This document shows positions 25,194 to 33,520 of a stretch of DNA of 35,750 nt, in pieces. The translations under genes and the position numbers were made by a program. The stretch lies in the NCBI GenBank assembly GCA_002683575.1, contig NYTP01000016.1:8023-43772 (forward strand), in the 5' to 3' direction. Under the pieces are notes generated by a model. It was not told the DNA's origin and ran no database searches. It worked only from the letters and a program-made list of their open reading frames with translations. How positions within the stretch are numbered: the stretch's first letter is position 1; each line of letters starts with the position of its first letter. Source of the DNA: Bermanella sp. (GTDB taxonomy: Bacteria; Pseudomonadota; Gammaproteobacteria; Pseudomonadales; Oceanobacteraceae).

Positions 25194-26822
25194 ATGCCTA
25201 ACTGGCTTTTCCCATGGAGACAGGGTCAATGGTCACTGTCCAGTGACATCATTGCAGGTTTAGTGGTGGCTATCTTGATCATACCCCAAGCGATTGGGTA
25301 TGGATTATTAGCCAACCTACCTCCATCAGTGGCACTGGCTAGCTGTATCTTTCCTCTGCTTGCCTACACCTTGTTTGGCAGAAGCCACGCTCTAGCTATA
25401 GGGCCAGTCGCCATTGTCAGCTTAATGGTGGCACAGGCATTAAAAGACATAGACACATCCCAGGTTACAGGTGCGGCTCAATTACTGGCACTGCAAGTTG
25501 CTTTGATATTAGCGGCGATGCGCATGGTTAACCTTGGCCATATTGTAAACTTTATTGGCCATCCTGTTATTCAGGGATTTACCACCGCGGCTGCCGTGTT
25601 AATCATCAGCAAACAGCTGCCGCTTGTGCTGGGTGAGAACATCTTTAAACAAGGGATTTTCGATGTAGCAGTAACCACCCTGTCGGTTATTTGCCTGCTA
25701 GCATTGTTAATTTTTCGCCGCATCCCACACAGCTTTATCAGCAAACTTGGCCCCTTATGTGCTGTCATAGTGGGCAGTTTAGCCGTATATTTTCTGCCGC
25801 ACAGTTTTAGCACCATTGAATTAGGTTCACAGGCAAATAATCATGGCGTGATTCAATTTTCCATCCAACTGCCCTGGCATTTATTCGAGCAGCTTTTACC
25901 CAGCGCCTTACTGATAGCCTTAATTGGATTCCTTGAAAGTACCTCCGTTGCAAAAACCCTCGCCAAAACCCACAAAGAACGGATTCACGTGAATCAAGAA
26001 TTAGTCGGCATATCCAGTGCAAACTTTGCAGCCAGCTTATTCTCAGGGTACCCAGTGGCTGGGGGATTTGGGCGCTCTATGGTCAACCATCAAGCTGGTG
26101 CTAGTAGTCCACTGGCTGGTACCTTTACCGCGTCATTTGTTTTATTGTTTTTAGTCTTTGCGTTAGATCTCATTCAATATATCCCCCTTGCTGCTTTGGG
26201 CAGCATTGTTATTTTAGCTGTCTGGTCCTTGATCGACATCAGCCCATTGGTTCGTAATTGGCATATACACCCAAAGGAAAACAGCATATGGCTGATCACG
26301 TTTATAGGCGTACTTTGGCAAGGCGTTGAAATGGGCATTATTGCCGGTGTGGCTTTATCGGTTATTTTTTTAATTCGCAGTGCAGCCAAGCCACACATGG
26401 CCATTATCGGGCGAATCCCAGACTCCACACATTTCAGGAACATCAAACGACACAAAGTGATTACAGATGACAACCTGCTTGCCATCCGCATTGATGAAGG
26501 TATTCATTTTGCCAACATCGAAACCATCAATGCATTTATGGAACAAGCACTGGCACAATCGCCAAAGATTCATAATTTGTTGATTGTTTGTTCAGCCGTC
26601 AATATTGTCGACAGCGATGGCCTAGACCTTTTGCAAAGTTGGAATGAAAAGCTTCAAGCACAAGGTAAACAGCTGCATTTAGCAGAGGTAAAAGGCCCGG
26701 TAATGGATGAACTCAGTAAGCGAGGCTTCATAGAGGCGCTCTCACCTGGTATGGTTTTTCTTAGCACCAACCAAGCTTTTGATGCCCTTTCGCAACCTTA
26801 CGATGAAACCTATATAATCTAG
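25194..26822 (+). CDS. SulP-family anion transporter with STAS domain
   Basis: A 542-residue inner-membrane transporter of the SLC26/SulP family. The first helices carry PQAIGYGLLANLPPSVALAS and FGRSHALAIGPVAIVSLM, the SulP signatures. There are 10-12 hydrophobic helices to about residue 400, then a cytoplasmic STAS domain at ~425-535 (LLIVCSAVNIVDSDGLDLLQSW). Members carry sulfate, bicarbonate or other anions. The gene starts 2 bases after the ArsR-type regulator gene, so the two share a transcript. The context suggests a sulfur oxyanion (sulfite, sulfate or thiosulfate) made by persulfide oxidation, but direction and substrate are inference. Confidence 0.92.
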   Translation: MPNWLFPWRQGQWSLSSDIIAGLVVAILIIPQAIGYGLLANLPPSVALASCIFPLLAYTLFGRSHALAIGPVAIVSLMVAQALKDIDTSQVTGAAQLLALQVALILAAMRMVNLGHIVNFIGHPVIQGFTTAAAVLIISKQLPLVLGENIFKQGIFDVAVTTLSVICLLALLIFRRIPHSFISKLGPLCAVIVGSLAVYFLPHSFSTIELGSQANNHGVIQFSIQLPWHLFEQLLPSALLIALIGFLESTSVAKTLAKTHKERIHVNQELVGISSANFAASLFSGYPVAGGFGRSMVNHQAGASSPLAGTFTASFVLLFLVFALDLIQYIPLAALGSIVILAVWSLIDISPLVRNWHIHPKENSIWLITFIGVLWQGVEMGIIAGVALSVIFLIRSAAKPHMAIIGRIPDSTHFRNIKRHKVITDDNLLAIRIDEGIHFANIETINAFMEQALAQSPKIHNLLIVCSAVNIVDSDGLDLLQSWNEKLQAQGKQLHLAEVKGPVMDELSKRGFIEALSPGMVFLSTNQAFDALSQPYDETYII

Positions 26823-26846
26823 TATTTTGATTAAAGGGTCCACGCC

Positions 26847-27317
26847 ATGCTGTATCTCGTGATAACCGCCACTATTATATTAGCCGCCCTTGTGGCGACC
26901 GCTGCGTATTACCTTATTAAATTACGCAAGGTCAAACACCAGCAAGCCGAGCAAATTCAACGCAATAAGGACGCTTGGCAAAAACACCGAGACGAACTGG
27001 CCAGTGATCTTCGATTTATTGCGAATTCCATGCTGCAAGGTCAGTGTGAAATCACTGAAGGCTGCCTACGAATAAAAGTACTGATGGATCGATTAGACGA
27101 TGAGCTGCAGCATAAACCTGAGTTCAAAACTATCCAGGCGCACTTTGCACAGACCATAACAATGCCTACCCATGAAGCCTATAAAGCACTCACCCGCCAA
27201 GAACAGTTCAAACAAGACAAACAACGTTTTGCTCTAGAAGAGGCCAACCGAGAACAAGTGTTAATAGAGGTAAAAATTCTGAGCGAATATAAATTCCATA
27301 TTTTGCAGCCAAATTAG
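26847..27317 (+). CDS. DUF2489 membrane-anchored protein
   Basis: A 156-residue protein with one N-terminal membrane helix (residues ~2-24) followed by a helical cytoplasmic domain. ELASDLRFIANSMLQGQCEITEGCLRIKVLMD is the recognisable core of DUF2489, a family common in Pseudomonas and relatives with no known function. The two Cys in this core are conserved in the sequences I recall. AAAGGG stands 8 bases before the ATG. It follows sulP by 24 bases, so it may be read from the same transcript, but nothing ties its function to sulfur. Confidence 0.8.
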   Translation: MLYLVITATIILAALVATAAYYLIKLRKVKHQQAEQIQRNKDAWQKHRDELASDLRFIANSMLQGQCEITEGCLRIKVLMDRLDDELQHKPEFKTIQAHFAQTITMPTHEAYKALTRQEQFKQDKQRFALEEANREQVLIEVKILSEYKFHILQPN

Positions 27318-27380
27318 CCTGTCCTTATTAATAGCCTTTGGTAAACTGTTAAGTAGATCACATTTACCAAGGCCACCCTC

Positions 27381-28817
27381 ATGAATAAAACCTTATTGGG
27401 TTTATGCACATTAAGTTTAATTTCCGCCTGCTCAGGCCCTGCAATCAAAGATACCGCCCTTATCCAACAAGCAGCAATCAGTGAAGCACAAACCAGCGAA
27501 CTAGACCCAACTGAAGCCATTGAAACGAGCCGTAATTTACAAATCAGCGCCCAACAACAAGATCTATACTATTTTAGCCCGGGCTATATGGCGCAAGCAG
27601 AACAAGAAATGCAGAAAGCCGAGGCGGCCCTTAAACAAAACAAGCCTGCCAGTGAAACCGTAACCCATAGTCTTACAGCTCAAGCATTATTTGAGCGAGG
27701 CCTTACTAACAAAAAGGCCGTCTTAAATCAGTTAAAACCCAGTTTTGATGGCATGCAAATGCTCAGCGATATTAATGCACATGTTCTGGTGAAAGATGAT
27801 TTCGAGGACATCGAAGATGATATCAAGGACCTAATCATTCTCATTGAAAAAGGTAAAACCAGTAATGCCAGCAAAGACCAACAAGACGTATTAGATGACA
27901 TCACTGAATTAGAGATCGAAACCCTAAAAGTTGCCCACTTTAATCCAGCTGAAAACGCATTAGAAAAAGCAGAAGATGCCGACGCTGAAGACTTTGCCAT
28001 TAAAACTTATGAGATTGCAGAAAAAGCCGTTGAGAAACTGGAAACTCTCATCGAAAGCCAATACAAAAACCGCGAGTTAATTGCTGACAGCGCCAAAGCG
28101 ACAATTCGCCTAGCCCAACATGCTGAAGAAGTCGCCAAGGCCGCTCAACCACTTTTAAAACTCAATGCTGAACAAGCTGAGCAACATATCTTATATGTAG
28201 AATCACTACTAGACCGAGTCAAACAGGCTATAGGACACGACAACATCAACCACATGCCTCTTAAAAATCAATCCATCGCCTTGGCTCAAGCGGTAGAAAC
28301 ACTTAGCAAGCAAGCCCTAGCCAAACAAGGTAATGCTCAATGGGAGCAAGAAAAGCTCACGCTAGAAGCCACAATTAAATCCCTCAAAGAACAAGCTCAA
28401 TTGAACATGACACAAGCGCAGCCACAATTAACAACACCTGAGGTCACCGGTGGCAACGCAGTTGATGACGCCTCCCCAGACAACTCTTCAGTTGATTCGG
28501 CCCTGCCATTAGATCCTGTTGAACCGACGCCTGCTCAAGTAGATACCTTGCCAACACAAGAGCAAGCTGTGGACACAAGCGTACCTGAGCAACCTGAAAC
28601 CTTACAGTCTCAACAACCCACCAAAACGGCTGAGCCTATTGAGTCAACTGAACCTGTTGTAACCGAAAAAGCGATAGATCCGTCAGAACCTGTTGAAGTA
28701 GAAATAACATCACCCTCAACTGACGCCGAAATTGAGGAAACAGTACAAGAAGTCGACTCAGCCGAAGTGATTAACTCACAGGTAGCGCCTGCTCAGACAC
28801 CGACACAGCAACCATAA
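27381..28817 (+). CDS. Outer-membrane lipoprotein, helical with Pro/Thr/Glu-rich tail
   Basis: A 478-residue lipoprotein: lipobox ISAC (Cys17) with Ser at +2, so probably outer membrane. Residues ~45-350 are helical, with the DUF4398-like early section (YFSPGYMAQAEQEMQKAEAALK) seen in many gammaproteobacterial envelope lipoproteins. The last ~125 residues are low-complexity, rich in Pro, Thr, Glu, Val and Ser, likely disordered and perhaps a wall-spanning or surface tail. AAGG stands a few bases before the ATG. The function is unknown. It ends just before a hairpin and murI. Confidence 0.72.
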   Translation: MNKTLLGLCTLSLISACSGPAIKDTALIQQAAISEAQTSELDPTEAIETSRNLQISAQQQDLYYFSPGYMAQAEQEMQKAEAALKQNKPASETVTHSLTAQALFERGLTNKKAVLNQLKPSFDGMQMLSDINAHVLVKDDFEDIEDDIKDLIILIEKGKTSNASKDQQDVLDDITELEIETLKVAHFNPAENALEKAEDADAEDFAIKTYEIAEKAVEKLETLIESQYKNRELIADSAKATIRLAQHAEEVAKAAQPLLKLNAEQAEQHILYVESLLDRVKQAIGHDNINHMPLKNQSIALAQAVETLSKQALAKQGNAQWEQEKLTLEATIKSLKEQAQLNMTQAQPQLTTPEVTGGNAVDDASPDNSSVDSALPLDPVEPTPAQVDTLPTQEQAVDTSVPEQPETLQSQQPTKTAEPIESTEPVVTEKAIDPSEPVEVEITSPSTDAEIEETVQEVDSAEVINSQVAPAQTPTQQP

Positions 28818-28854
28818 ACCACCCAAACCGATACCCTTCACACATTTTTCATAT

Positions 28855-28882
28855 AAAAGGCCCGTATAATGTCGGGCCTTTT
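28855..28882 (+). terminator. Rho-independent terminator with a TATAAT in its loop
   Basis: AAAAGGCCCG and CGGGCCTTTT form a 10-bp stem with an 8-base loop, ending in a short T run, 38 bases after the lipoprotein stop. The loop contains a perfect TATAAT (28865-28870), placed to start transcription just before murI. Whether that box is used is not shown; no clear -35 box accompanies it. Confidence 0.85.
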
Positions 28883-28890
28883 ATTAACGA

Positions 28891-29718
28891 GTGCTCGTTT
28901 TGACCTGCATTGCTTTATTTGACTCCGGCGTTGGCGGGCTCAGCCTTTTACCTGCCATAAAAAATGCCGTACCCCATTGTGATATTGTGTACTTAGCCGA
29001 CCATGCACATTCGCCATACGGCAACAAAGACCTGCAATGGCTAAACCAGCGTATGGAATATTTAGTCACCGAATTACAAAAACAACACCCTATTGATGTC
29101 GTCGTTATTGCTTGTAATACCGCCAGCACAGTCTGTCTAAATACTCTTCGTCAGACGACCAATATTCCCGTTGTGGGTGTGGTTCCCGCCATAAAAACCG
29201 CTGCACAATTAAGTAATAATAACGCGATTGGTATTCTTGCGACCCCCGCCACGATTCAAGGCACTTACTTAAAAGGCCTCATAGAAGAATTTTCTCAATC
29301 AGATTATGTCACTCAAATAGGTACCACAAAACTGGTCGAAATGGCCGAGAATAAACTCAGCCAGCAACCTATCGAATTAAACCAACTCAATCGCATTATC
29401 GCCCCCTTCATACACGCACAATGCGATGTGGTTGTACTCGGTTGTACGCACTTTCCTCACTTAATAGATGAACTTCAACAATGCGCGCCACATATTCACT
29501 GGATCCACTCCGCCCACGCCATTGCCAAACGCTGTAAAACACTACTCAAAAATCACAGCATCGACACCACAACAGATCAGCAGGAAACGCTCAAAAAAAC
29601 GAGCAAGATAGGACACACCAAGTTTTATTCAACCGCAAATATCTCACAACCACTTCATACAACCCTTGAGAAAATGGGGTTTAATGACATTCAACACTTG
29701 TTACTGGCAGGCTCATAA
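28891..29718 (+). CDS. murI: Glutamate racemase
   Basis: A 275-residue MurI, which interconverts L- and D-glutamate for peptidoglycan synthesis in the cytoplasm. FDSGVGGLS (Asp11), ADHAHSPYGNK, the first catalytic cysteine Cys75 (IACNTAST) and the second Cys185 (LGCTHFPH) are all present, as expected of a two-base, cofactor-free racemase. The frame opens with a GTG at 28891; a TTG at 28900 (giving TCIALFDSGVGG) is the alternative, and neither has a good ribosome site. It stands between a terminator and the DUF924 gene; the 37-base gap suggests co-transcription with the latter. Confidence 0.94.
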   Translation: MLVLTCIALFDSGVGGLSLLPAIKNAVPHCDIVYLADHAHSPYGNKDLQWLNQRMEYLVTELQKQHPIDVVVIACNTASTVCLNTLRQTTNIPVVGVVPAIKTAAQLSNNNAIGILATPATIQGTYLKGLIEEFSQSDYVTQIGTTKLVEMAENKLSQQPIELNQLNRIIAPFIHAQCDVVVLGCTHFPHLIDELQQCAPHIHWIHSAHAIAKRCKTLLKNHSIDTTTDQQETLKKTSKIGHTKFYSTANISQPLHTTLEKMGFNDIQHLLLAGS

Positions 29719-29755
29719 TTTAAATTCGAAAAACATTTAGATAAAGGTGATCAAC

Positions 29756-30346
29756 GTGAATTCACTCACTCAAGATATCTTAAGCTTTTGGTTCGGCGCA
29801 TGGCCTTATGATGAGAAAGCGGCCAAGCAACAAGCGAGTCTATGGTTTGAAAGCGATGAAGCACTGGACAAAAAGATTGAAGAAACATTTGGCGACGCGG
29901 TACAAGCAGCACTCGTCGGTGAATTTCCCTGTGACAGCCAAGAAGATAAAATTGCCAGTATTCTTTTACTTGATCAATTCACACGCAATATTTTCCGCGG
30001 CCAAGCTAAAGCATTCAGTGGAGACCCTCAAGCCTTAGACATTTGCTTAGCTATGATTGATAGCCAACACCACTTAACGCAGCCCCTAGATGTGGCCATA
30101 TTTTGCTGCATGCCACTGCAACACAGTGAGGATTTAGCCATTCAAGAGCGATCTATTAAGGTCTTTTCTCAATTAGTTGAGCGCCATGGGGAAAAAGCTC
30201 AGCGTATTCTAGAGTTCGCGCAAACACATAAAGCGATTATTGAGGAATTTTCACGCTACCCTCACCGCAATAAAGCTTTAGGCCGAACATCAACCGAGCA
30301 AGAACGCCAATATCTTGAAAACAGCGGCATGAGATTTGGTCAATAA
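29756..30346 (+). CDS. DUF924 family protein
   Basis: A ~196-residue cytoplasmic protein of the DUF924 family (TPR-like helical fold): ILSFWFG at the start, WFESDEALDKKI, ILLLDQFTRNIFRG, FCCMPLQHSED and a late RYPHRNKALGRTST are all family landmarks. Function is unknown, although members are widespread. I place the start at the GTG at 29756, because AAGGTGA stands six bases before it; the GTG at 29747 is part of that ribosome site. It follows murI by 37 bases. Confidence 0.88.
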   Translation: MNSLTQDILSFWFGAWPYDEKAAKQQASLWFESDEALDKKIEETFGDAVQAALVGEFPCDSQEDKIASILLLDQFTRNIFRGQAKAFSGDPQALDICLAMIDSQHHLTQPLDVAIFCCMPLQHSEDLAIQERSIKVFSQLVERHGEKAQRILEFAQTHKAIIEEFSRYPHRNKALGRTSTEQERQYLENSGMRFGQ

Positions 30347-30504
30347 CACCGCGCAAACCTAATACCATGGTTTTACTTTTCTAATTCAAAGGTAAATTAA
30401 CCAGGTTCATGCCTGCTTTAAGCCAAGAATCCAACACAAGCCATGACAGCCAAAGGAATGCTGGTTAAAATGCCTGCCAAATAAAAATAATCATAGAGCT
30501 ATTC

Positions 30505-31260
30505 ATGGACGCACTCACTTCCTTTAAAACCCTTGCATTGGTTTTCATCAGCGGCACTCTTTTTTCTTTTCATGTACATGCTGGCTACTTTGGCGCGGCA
30601 CACAACATTAATACCTCGGCCAGTTTTGACCAACAAGACGATGGTTTTCGTGTGGACTTTGGCAGCAATGTCACGCCCTGGCTAGATCTTGAGTGGAGCT
30701 ATATTGATTATGGCTATTCTCGCTACGATGACCCAACCTTTAAAGAAGGCGACCCGGATGACATCGATGACAATGGCAGCTTTGAAAACACCGGCTATGG
30801 TGAACAGTCCGTGAACGAACAGGTGGCACGATTTGAAGGTCTAGCGAATATTCGCACCCAAGGCCTATCGGCCGGTTTAAAATTCAAAAAATCCGTTAAT
30901 GGCTGGATGCAGGTCTATGCTCGGGTGAGCTTTATGGCTTGGCAGGCAGAAAGCATCAGCATGACCATTTTTGCCCCTCGCCCAGCGTTTGATTCAGACG
31001 GTAACGAAACAGATTTGGACAATGCTGCAAACATTCCAGACGAGTGCCCTAATCAAGATCTTAATGGTTGCCGCGTAGTAGACACAGACAACCCAAAAAG
31101 TACCTGGGCCGTGGATTTCTGGTATGGCTACGGTGCCATATTCAAACCTCTTAGCTGGCTAGCGGTTCGCACGGAATACTCCATTTTGACTCTAAACGCA
31201 GAAGCCTTCCCGCGGGGCAAACTAGAAGCCTTCTCTACTGGTCTTGAGATTCATTTTTAA
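30505..31260 (+). CDS. Small outer-membrane beta-barrel protein
   Basis: A 251-residue exported protein: the signal peptide ends around residue 26 (FSFHVHA) and the mature part has alternating strands ending in the aromatic FSTGLEIHF, as in OmpA/OmpX-type 8-strand barrels. FRVDFGSNVTPWLDLEWSYIDYG and AVDFWYGYGAIFKPLSWLAVRTEYS are typical barrel strand pairs. A long acidic loop at ~75-100 (EGDPDDIDDNG) and a Cys pair at ~176 and ~184 (DECPNQDLNGC), perhaps a disulfide, are distinctive. The gene has its own 158-base upstream region and a terminator-like repeat downstream. No family name can be given. Confidence 0.75.
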   Translation: MDALTSFKTLALVFISGTLFSFHVHAGYFGAAHNINTSASFDQQDDGFRVDFGSNVTPWLDLEWSYIDYGYSRYDDPTFKEGDPDDIDDNGSFENTGYGEQSVNEQVARFEGLANIRTQGLSAGLKFKKSVNGWMQVYARVSFMAWQAESISMTIFAPRPAFDSDGNETDLDNAANIPDECPNQDLNGCRVVDTDNPKSTWAVDFWYGYGAIFKPLSWLAVRTEYSILTLNAEAFPRGKLEAFSTGLEIHF

Positions 31261-31285
31261 GCAACCAATAAGAGTAAAATGTACC

Positions 31286-31326
31286 CAGACTTGTTACTGA
31301 AATAGTTACTATGCGTAACAAGTCTG
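31286..31326 (+). terminator. Terminator-like perfect 12-bp inverted repeat after the barrel gene
   Basis: CAGACTTGTTAC (31286-31297) and GTAACAAGTCTG (31315-31326) are perfectly complementary around a 17-base loop. The loop itself holds TAGTTACTA, so GTTAC occurs twice and can pair with the GTAAC at 31315 in two ways. An imperfect T-rich stretch (CCTGTTTTGATTTTT) follows. It lies 25 bases after the barrel stop. Terminator is the simplest reading; an operator for the next gene is the alternative. Confidence 0.6.
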
Positions 31327-31408
31327 CCTGTTTTGATTTTTCTATTAACCCGTTCTGATAAAAAAAACCTAGCCCGTACCTGCCATATTTAGACAAATAA
31401 TGTAAATG

Positions 31409-31432
31409 GCACATTATGTGCATTTTTATAAT
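31409..31432 (+). promoter_or_regulatory. Promoter of the third AraC gene with palindromic operator
   Basis: A perfect 13-bp palindrome GCACATTATGTGC (31409-31421) stands 5 bases upstream of a perfect TATAAT (31427-31432). No -35 box is seen where it should be; the palindrome occupies that side of the promoter. Transcription would start near 31439, which places the GTG at 31485 as the first usable start codon. A self-regulating site of the AraC protein or an activator site is likely; inference. Confidence 0.55.
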
Positions 31433-31484
31433 CAGGACAGAGATCCCATTTAAAATAACAATAACAAAAGAAAGGATCAGTACG

Positions 31485-32528
31485 GTGACATCCGACTGCA
31501 TATCTGTATCACTGATTAACCCAGTTATCAGCCATGTTAAAGCCCTTGGGTTTGACACGGCCAGCGCAGTAACCCAAGCAGGGATCAATCCTGACTTGCT
31601 GCTGGACCCTGATAACCGCATTACCGTTGCTAAGGTTGATGCCCTTTTCCAAGAACTGGTTAAGGTCAGCGGCAAGAGTGACTTAGGGTTAAGCGCTGGT
31701 GCCAGCCTTGAAGCACGTTCCTACAATTTATTGCAGCACTTGCTTTTATGCTGTTCCACCTTAGGTGAAGCACTCGTATTCCTTAATCGTTACTACATCC
31801 TGTTCAGTGATGAAGCACCGCCAACTTTCAGTCGCAAAGGGGATGGAAGCGTCAAAATTACGTTTCCAATTAACCAAGATATTGACGAACAACAGCGAGT
31901 CCGCTTGGACTTAATGATGTCTGTTATGTGTCATTGGTTACGACAAGTTTGCGGTCGTGAATTCAAGCTTACCCAACTTTTGTTTCCGTTTTCAGCACCC
32001 AGCTACGAAACGTCTTATGAAAGATGGCTTCATACTCCGGTCCGGTTTAACTGTCAGGAAGTATCAGCAGTATTCCCTGCTTTCTGGCTTGACAAACAAC
32101 TTCATCAAGCAAACCCACACATTATGAATATGATAAAAACAGAAGTGAAAAACCTGGCAGAGAAAATCAATAATCGTGCATTGCTGAGCGATCGTATTCG
32201 TCAAGCTATTGTGCAGAACCGTATTGAATTCAGTGCCACACAAAAGGAAGTGGCCGAGCTATTTCACATTAGCTCGCGCACATTGAATCGTCACCTTCAG
32301 CAAGAAGGGACATCACTCAAATCAATTCTGACGCACTCGCGCATCGAGGAAGCAAAAAGTTTGTTGATGGATAACAAACAAAGCATCGAGCAAATTGCCA
32401 TGAAGATTGGTTTCTCTGGTCGTCGCACGCTGGATCGTATTTTCATTAAATACGTGGGAATGAGCCCTGCTCAGTACCGCAGCAACCGAACCCATGAAGC
32501 CCATGTAAGCAGCACCGAAGTCGCTTAA
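31485..32528 (+). CDS. AraC-family transcriptional regulator, OruR-type
   Basis: A 347-residue regulator, third of its subfamily here. The N-terminal domain (~15-220, beginning LINPVISHVKALGFDTASAVTQAGI) and the C-terminal AraC/XylS double helix-turn-helix (KEVAELFHISSRTLNRHLQQEGTS ... IGFSGRRTLDRIFIKYVGMSPAQYR) match the OruR layout. The frame is open to an ATG at 31416, but that lies upstream of the -10 box; the GTG at 31485 has AAGGA 8 bases before it, so I use 31485. It stands alone between an outer-membrane barrel gene and a convergent PLP-enzyme gene, and either may be its target. Confidence 0.88.
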   Translation: MTSDCISVSLINPVISHVKALGFDTASAVTQAGINPDLLLDPDNRITVAKVDALFQELVKVSGKSDLGLSAGASLEARSYNLLQHLLLCCSTLGEALVFLNRYYILFSDEAPPTFSRKGDGSVKITFPINQDIDEQQRVRLDLMMSVMCHWLRQVCGREFKLTQLLFPFSAPSYETSYERWLHTPVRFNCQEVSAVFPAFWLDKQLHQANPHIMNMIKTEVKNLAEKINNRALLSDRIRQAIVQNRIEFSATQKEVAELFHISSRTLNRHLQQEGTSLKSILTHSRIEEAKSLLMDNKQSIEQIAMKIGFSGRRTLDRIFIKYVGMSPAQYRSNRTHEAHVSSTEVA

Positions 32529-32578
32529 TTCTTGGTGAGACTGTGAGGAATGCCAAGCATTCCTCACAGAAAACTCTG

Positions 32579-33472
32579 CTATGCCCTTGCACCTTGAAGC
32601 CCACCTGTGTGAATGAACAACACACGGCTGCCCTTTTTTATTACCGACCTTTTGACCATATCAACCAAACCATACAATGCCTTAGCGGTGTACACCTTAT
32701 CCAATGTCAAGTTGGCTTCATGCTTTACATGTTTTATAAAACCCAACAGCTCTTCATTCCACTTAGCATAACCAGAAAAATGATAGTCCAACGCTAGCTG
32801 CCAGTTATCCCTCCCTGGATTTAAATATTGCTCGACCTCTGCCTGCATCCACCTAGCCCCTTTCAAAACTGGAATACCGACTACATGAATATGCGGCTCA
32901 CTGGCATTAATCACCCCAGCCAGTGTGGTACCCGTTCCGCAAGCCAAAACAATAACATCGTATTGAGACTGATCCACATCTTTTAAAATCAACTGGGCAC
33001 CGCGAACACCTAATACTCCTGAGCCACCTTCAGGTACCCAAAGGGGATCAGGATATTTTTGAGCAATGTCACACACACAAGCAGACTGCTGCTTTAATTT
33101 ATACTCACTGCGAGAAACCGGTTCAAGGCGCATCCCCCAGTCGCGGCAATCTTGTAAGGTCGGTGTTAGATGGGTTAGCTCATGAGGTTCAGCACGAACA
33201 ATTCCGACCGTATTAATACCCAGATGTTTGCCAATATAAGCGGTCGCATGCAAATGATTACTAAATGCTCCGCCGAAAGTTATTAACGTTTGTTTTTTTT
33301 CTTGTTGTAACCTTTGCAAATAATAATGCAATTTAAATAATTTATTGCCACTGACAGCACCATGAATCAAATCATCACGCTTAACATGCAACGAAACATC
33401 AAAGTCAGTCAAAACATGCAAACGGATAGGCTGGATTATTGGCTTAGGAAATGTAGAAGCGGAAAGAGTCAT
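32579..33472 (-). CDS. PLP-dependent D-cysteine desulfhydrase / ACC deaminase family enzyme
   Basis: A ~297-residue fold-type II PLP enzyme. The PLP lysine lies in SGNKLFKL, preceded by HVKRDDLIHGAV; GGAFSNHLHATA, VPEGGSGVLGVRGAQLI and CGTGTTLAGV are the family's other motifs, and HTGGLQG ends the active site. Relatives are D-cysteine desulfhydrases, which release H2S, pyruvate and ammonia, and ACC deaminases; the two are hard to tell apart from sequence. The frame reaches a TTG at 33517, but the first 15 residues do not resemble the family, so I take the ATG at 33472. It is the second gene after the coiled-coil protein and converges with the AraC gene. Confidence 0.86.
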   Translation of the reverse strand: MTLSASTFPKPIIQPIRLHVLTDFDVSLHVKRDDLIHGAVSGNKLFKLHYYLQRLQQEKKQTLITFGGAFSNHLHATAYIGKHLGINTVGIVRAEPHELTHLTPTLQDCRDWGMRLEPVSRSEYKLKQQSACVCDIAQKYPDPLWVPEGGSGVLGVRGAQLILKDVDQSQYDVIVLACGTGTTLAGVINASEPHIHVVGIPVLKGARWMQAEVEQYLNPGRDNWQLALDYHFSGYAKWNEELLGFIKHVKHEANLTLDKVYTAKALYGLVDMVKRSVIKKGSRVLFIHTGGLQGARA

Positions 33473-33520
33473 GTGGAAATAACAACAGCACAAACAAGCT
33501 AGTCTCCACAAACTCAAGGT

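Noticed and set aside
30418-30480. 20-residue hydrophobic leftward peptide (MAGILTSIPLAVMACVGFLA if TTG is used)
   Set aside because: It looks like a membrane segment, perhaps a remnant of a lost gene, but there is no ribosome site and stops surround it; too short to support.
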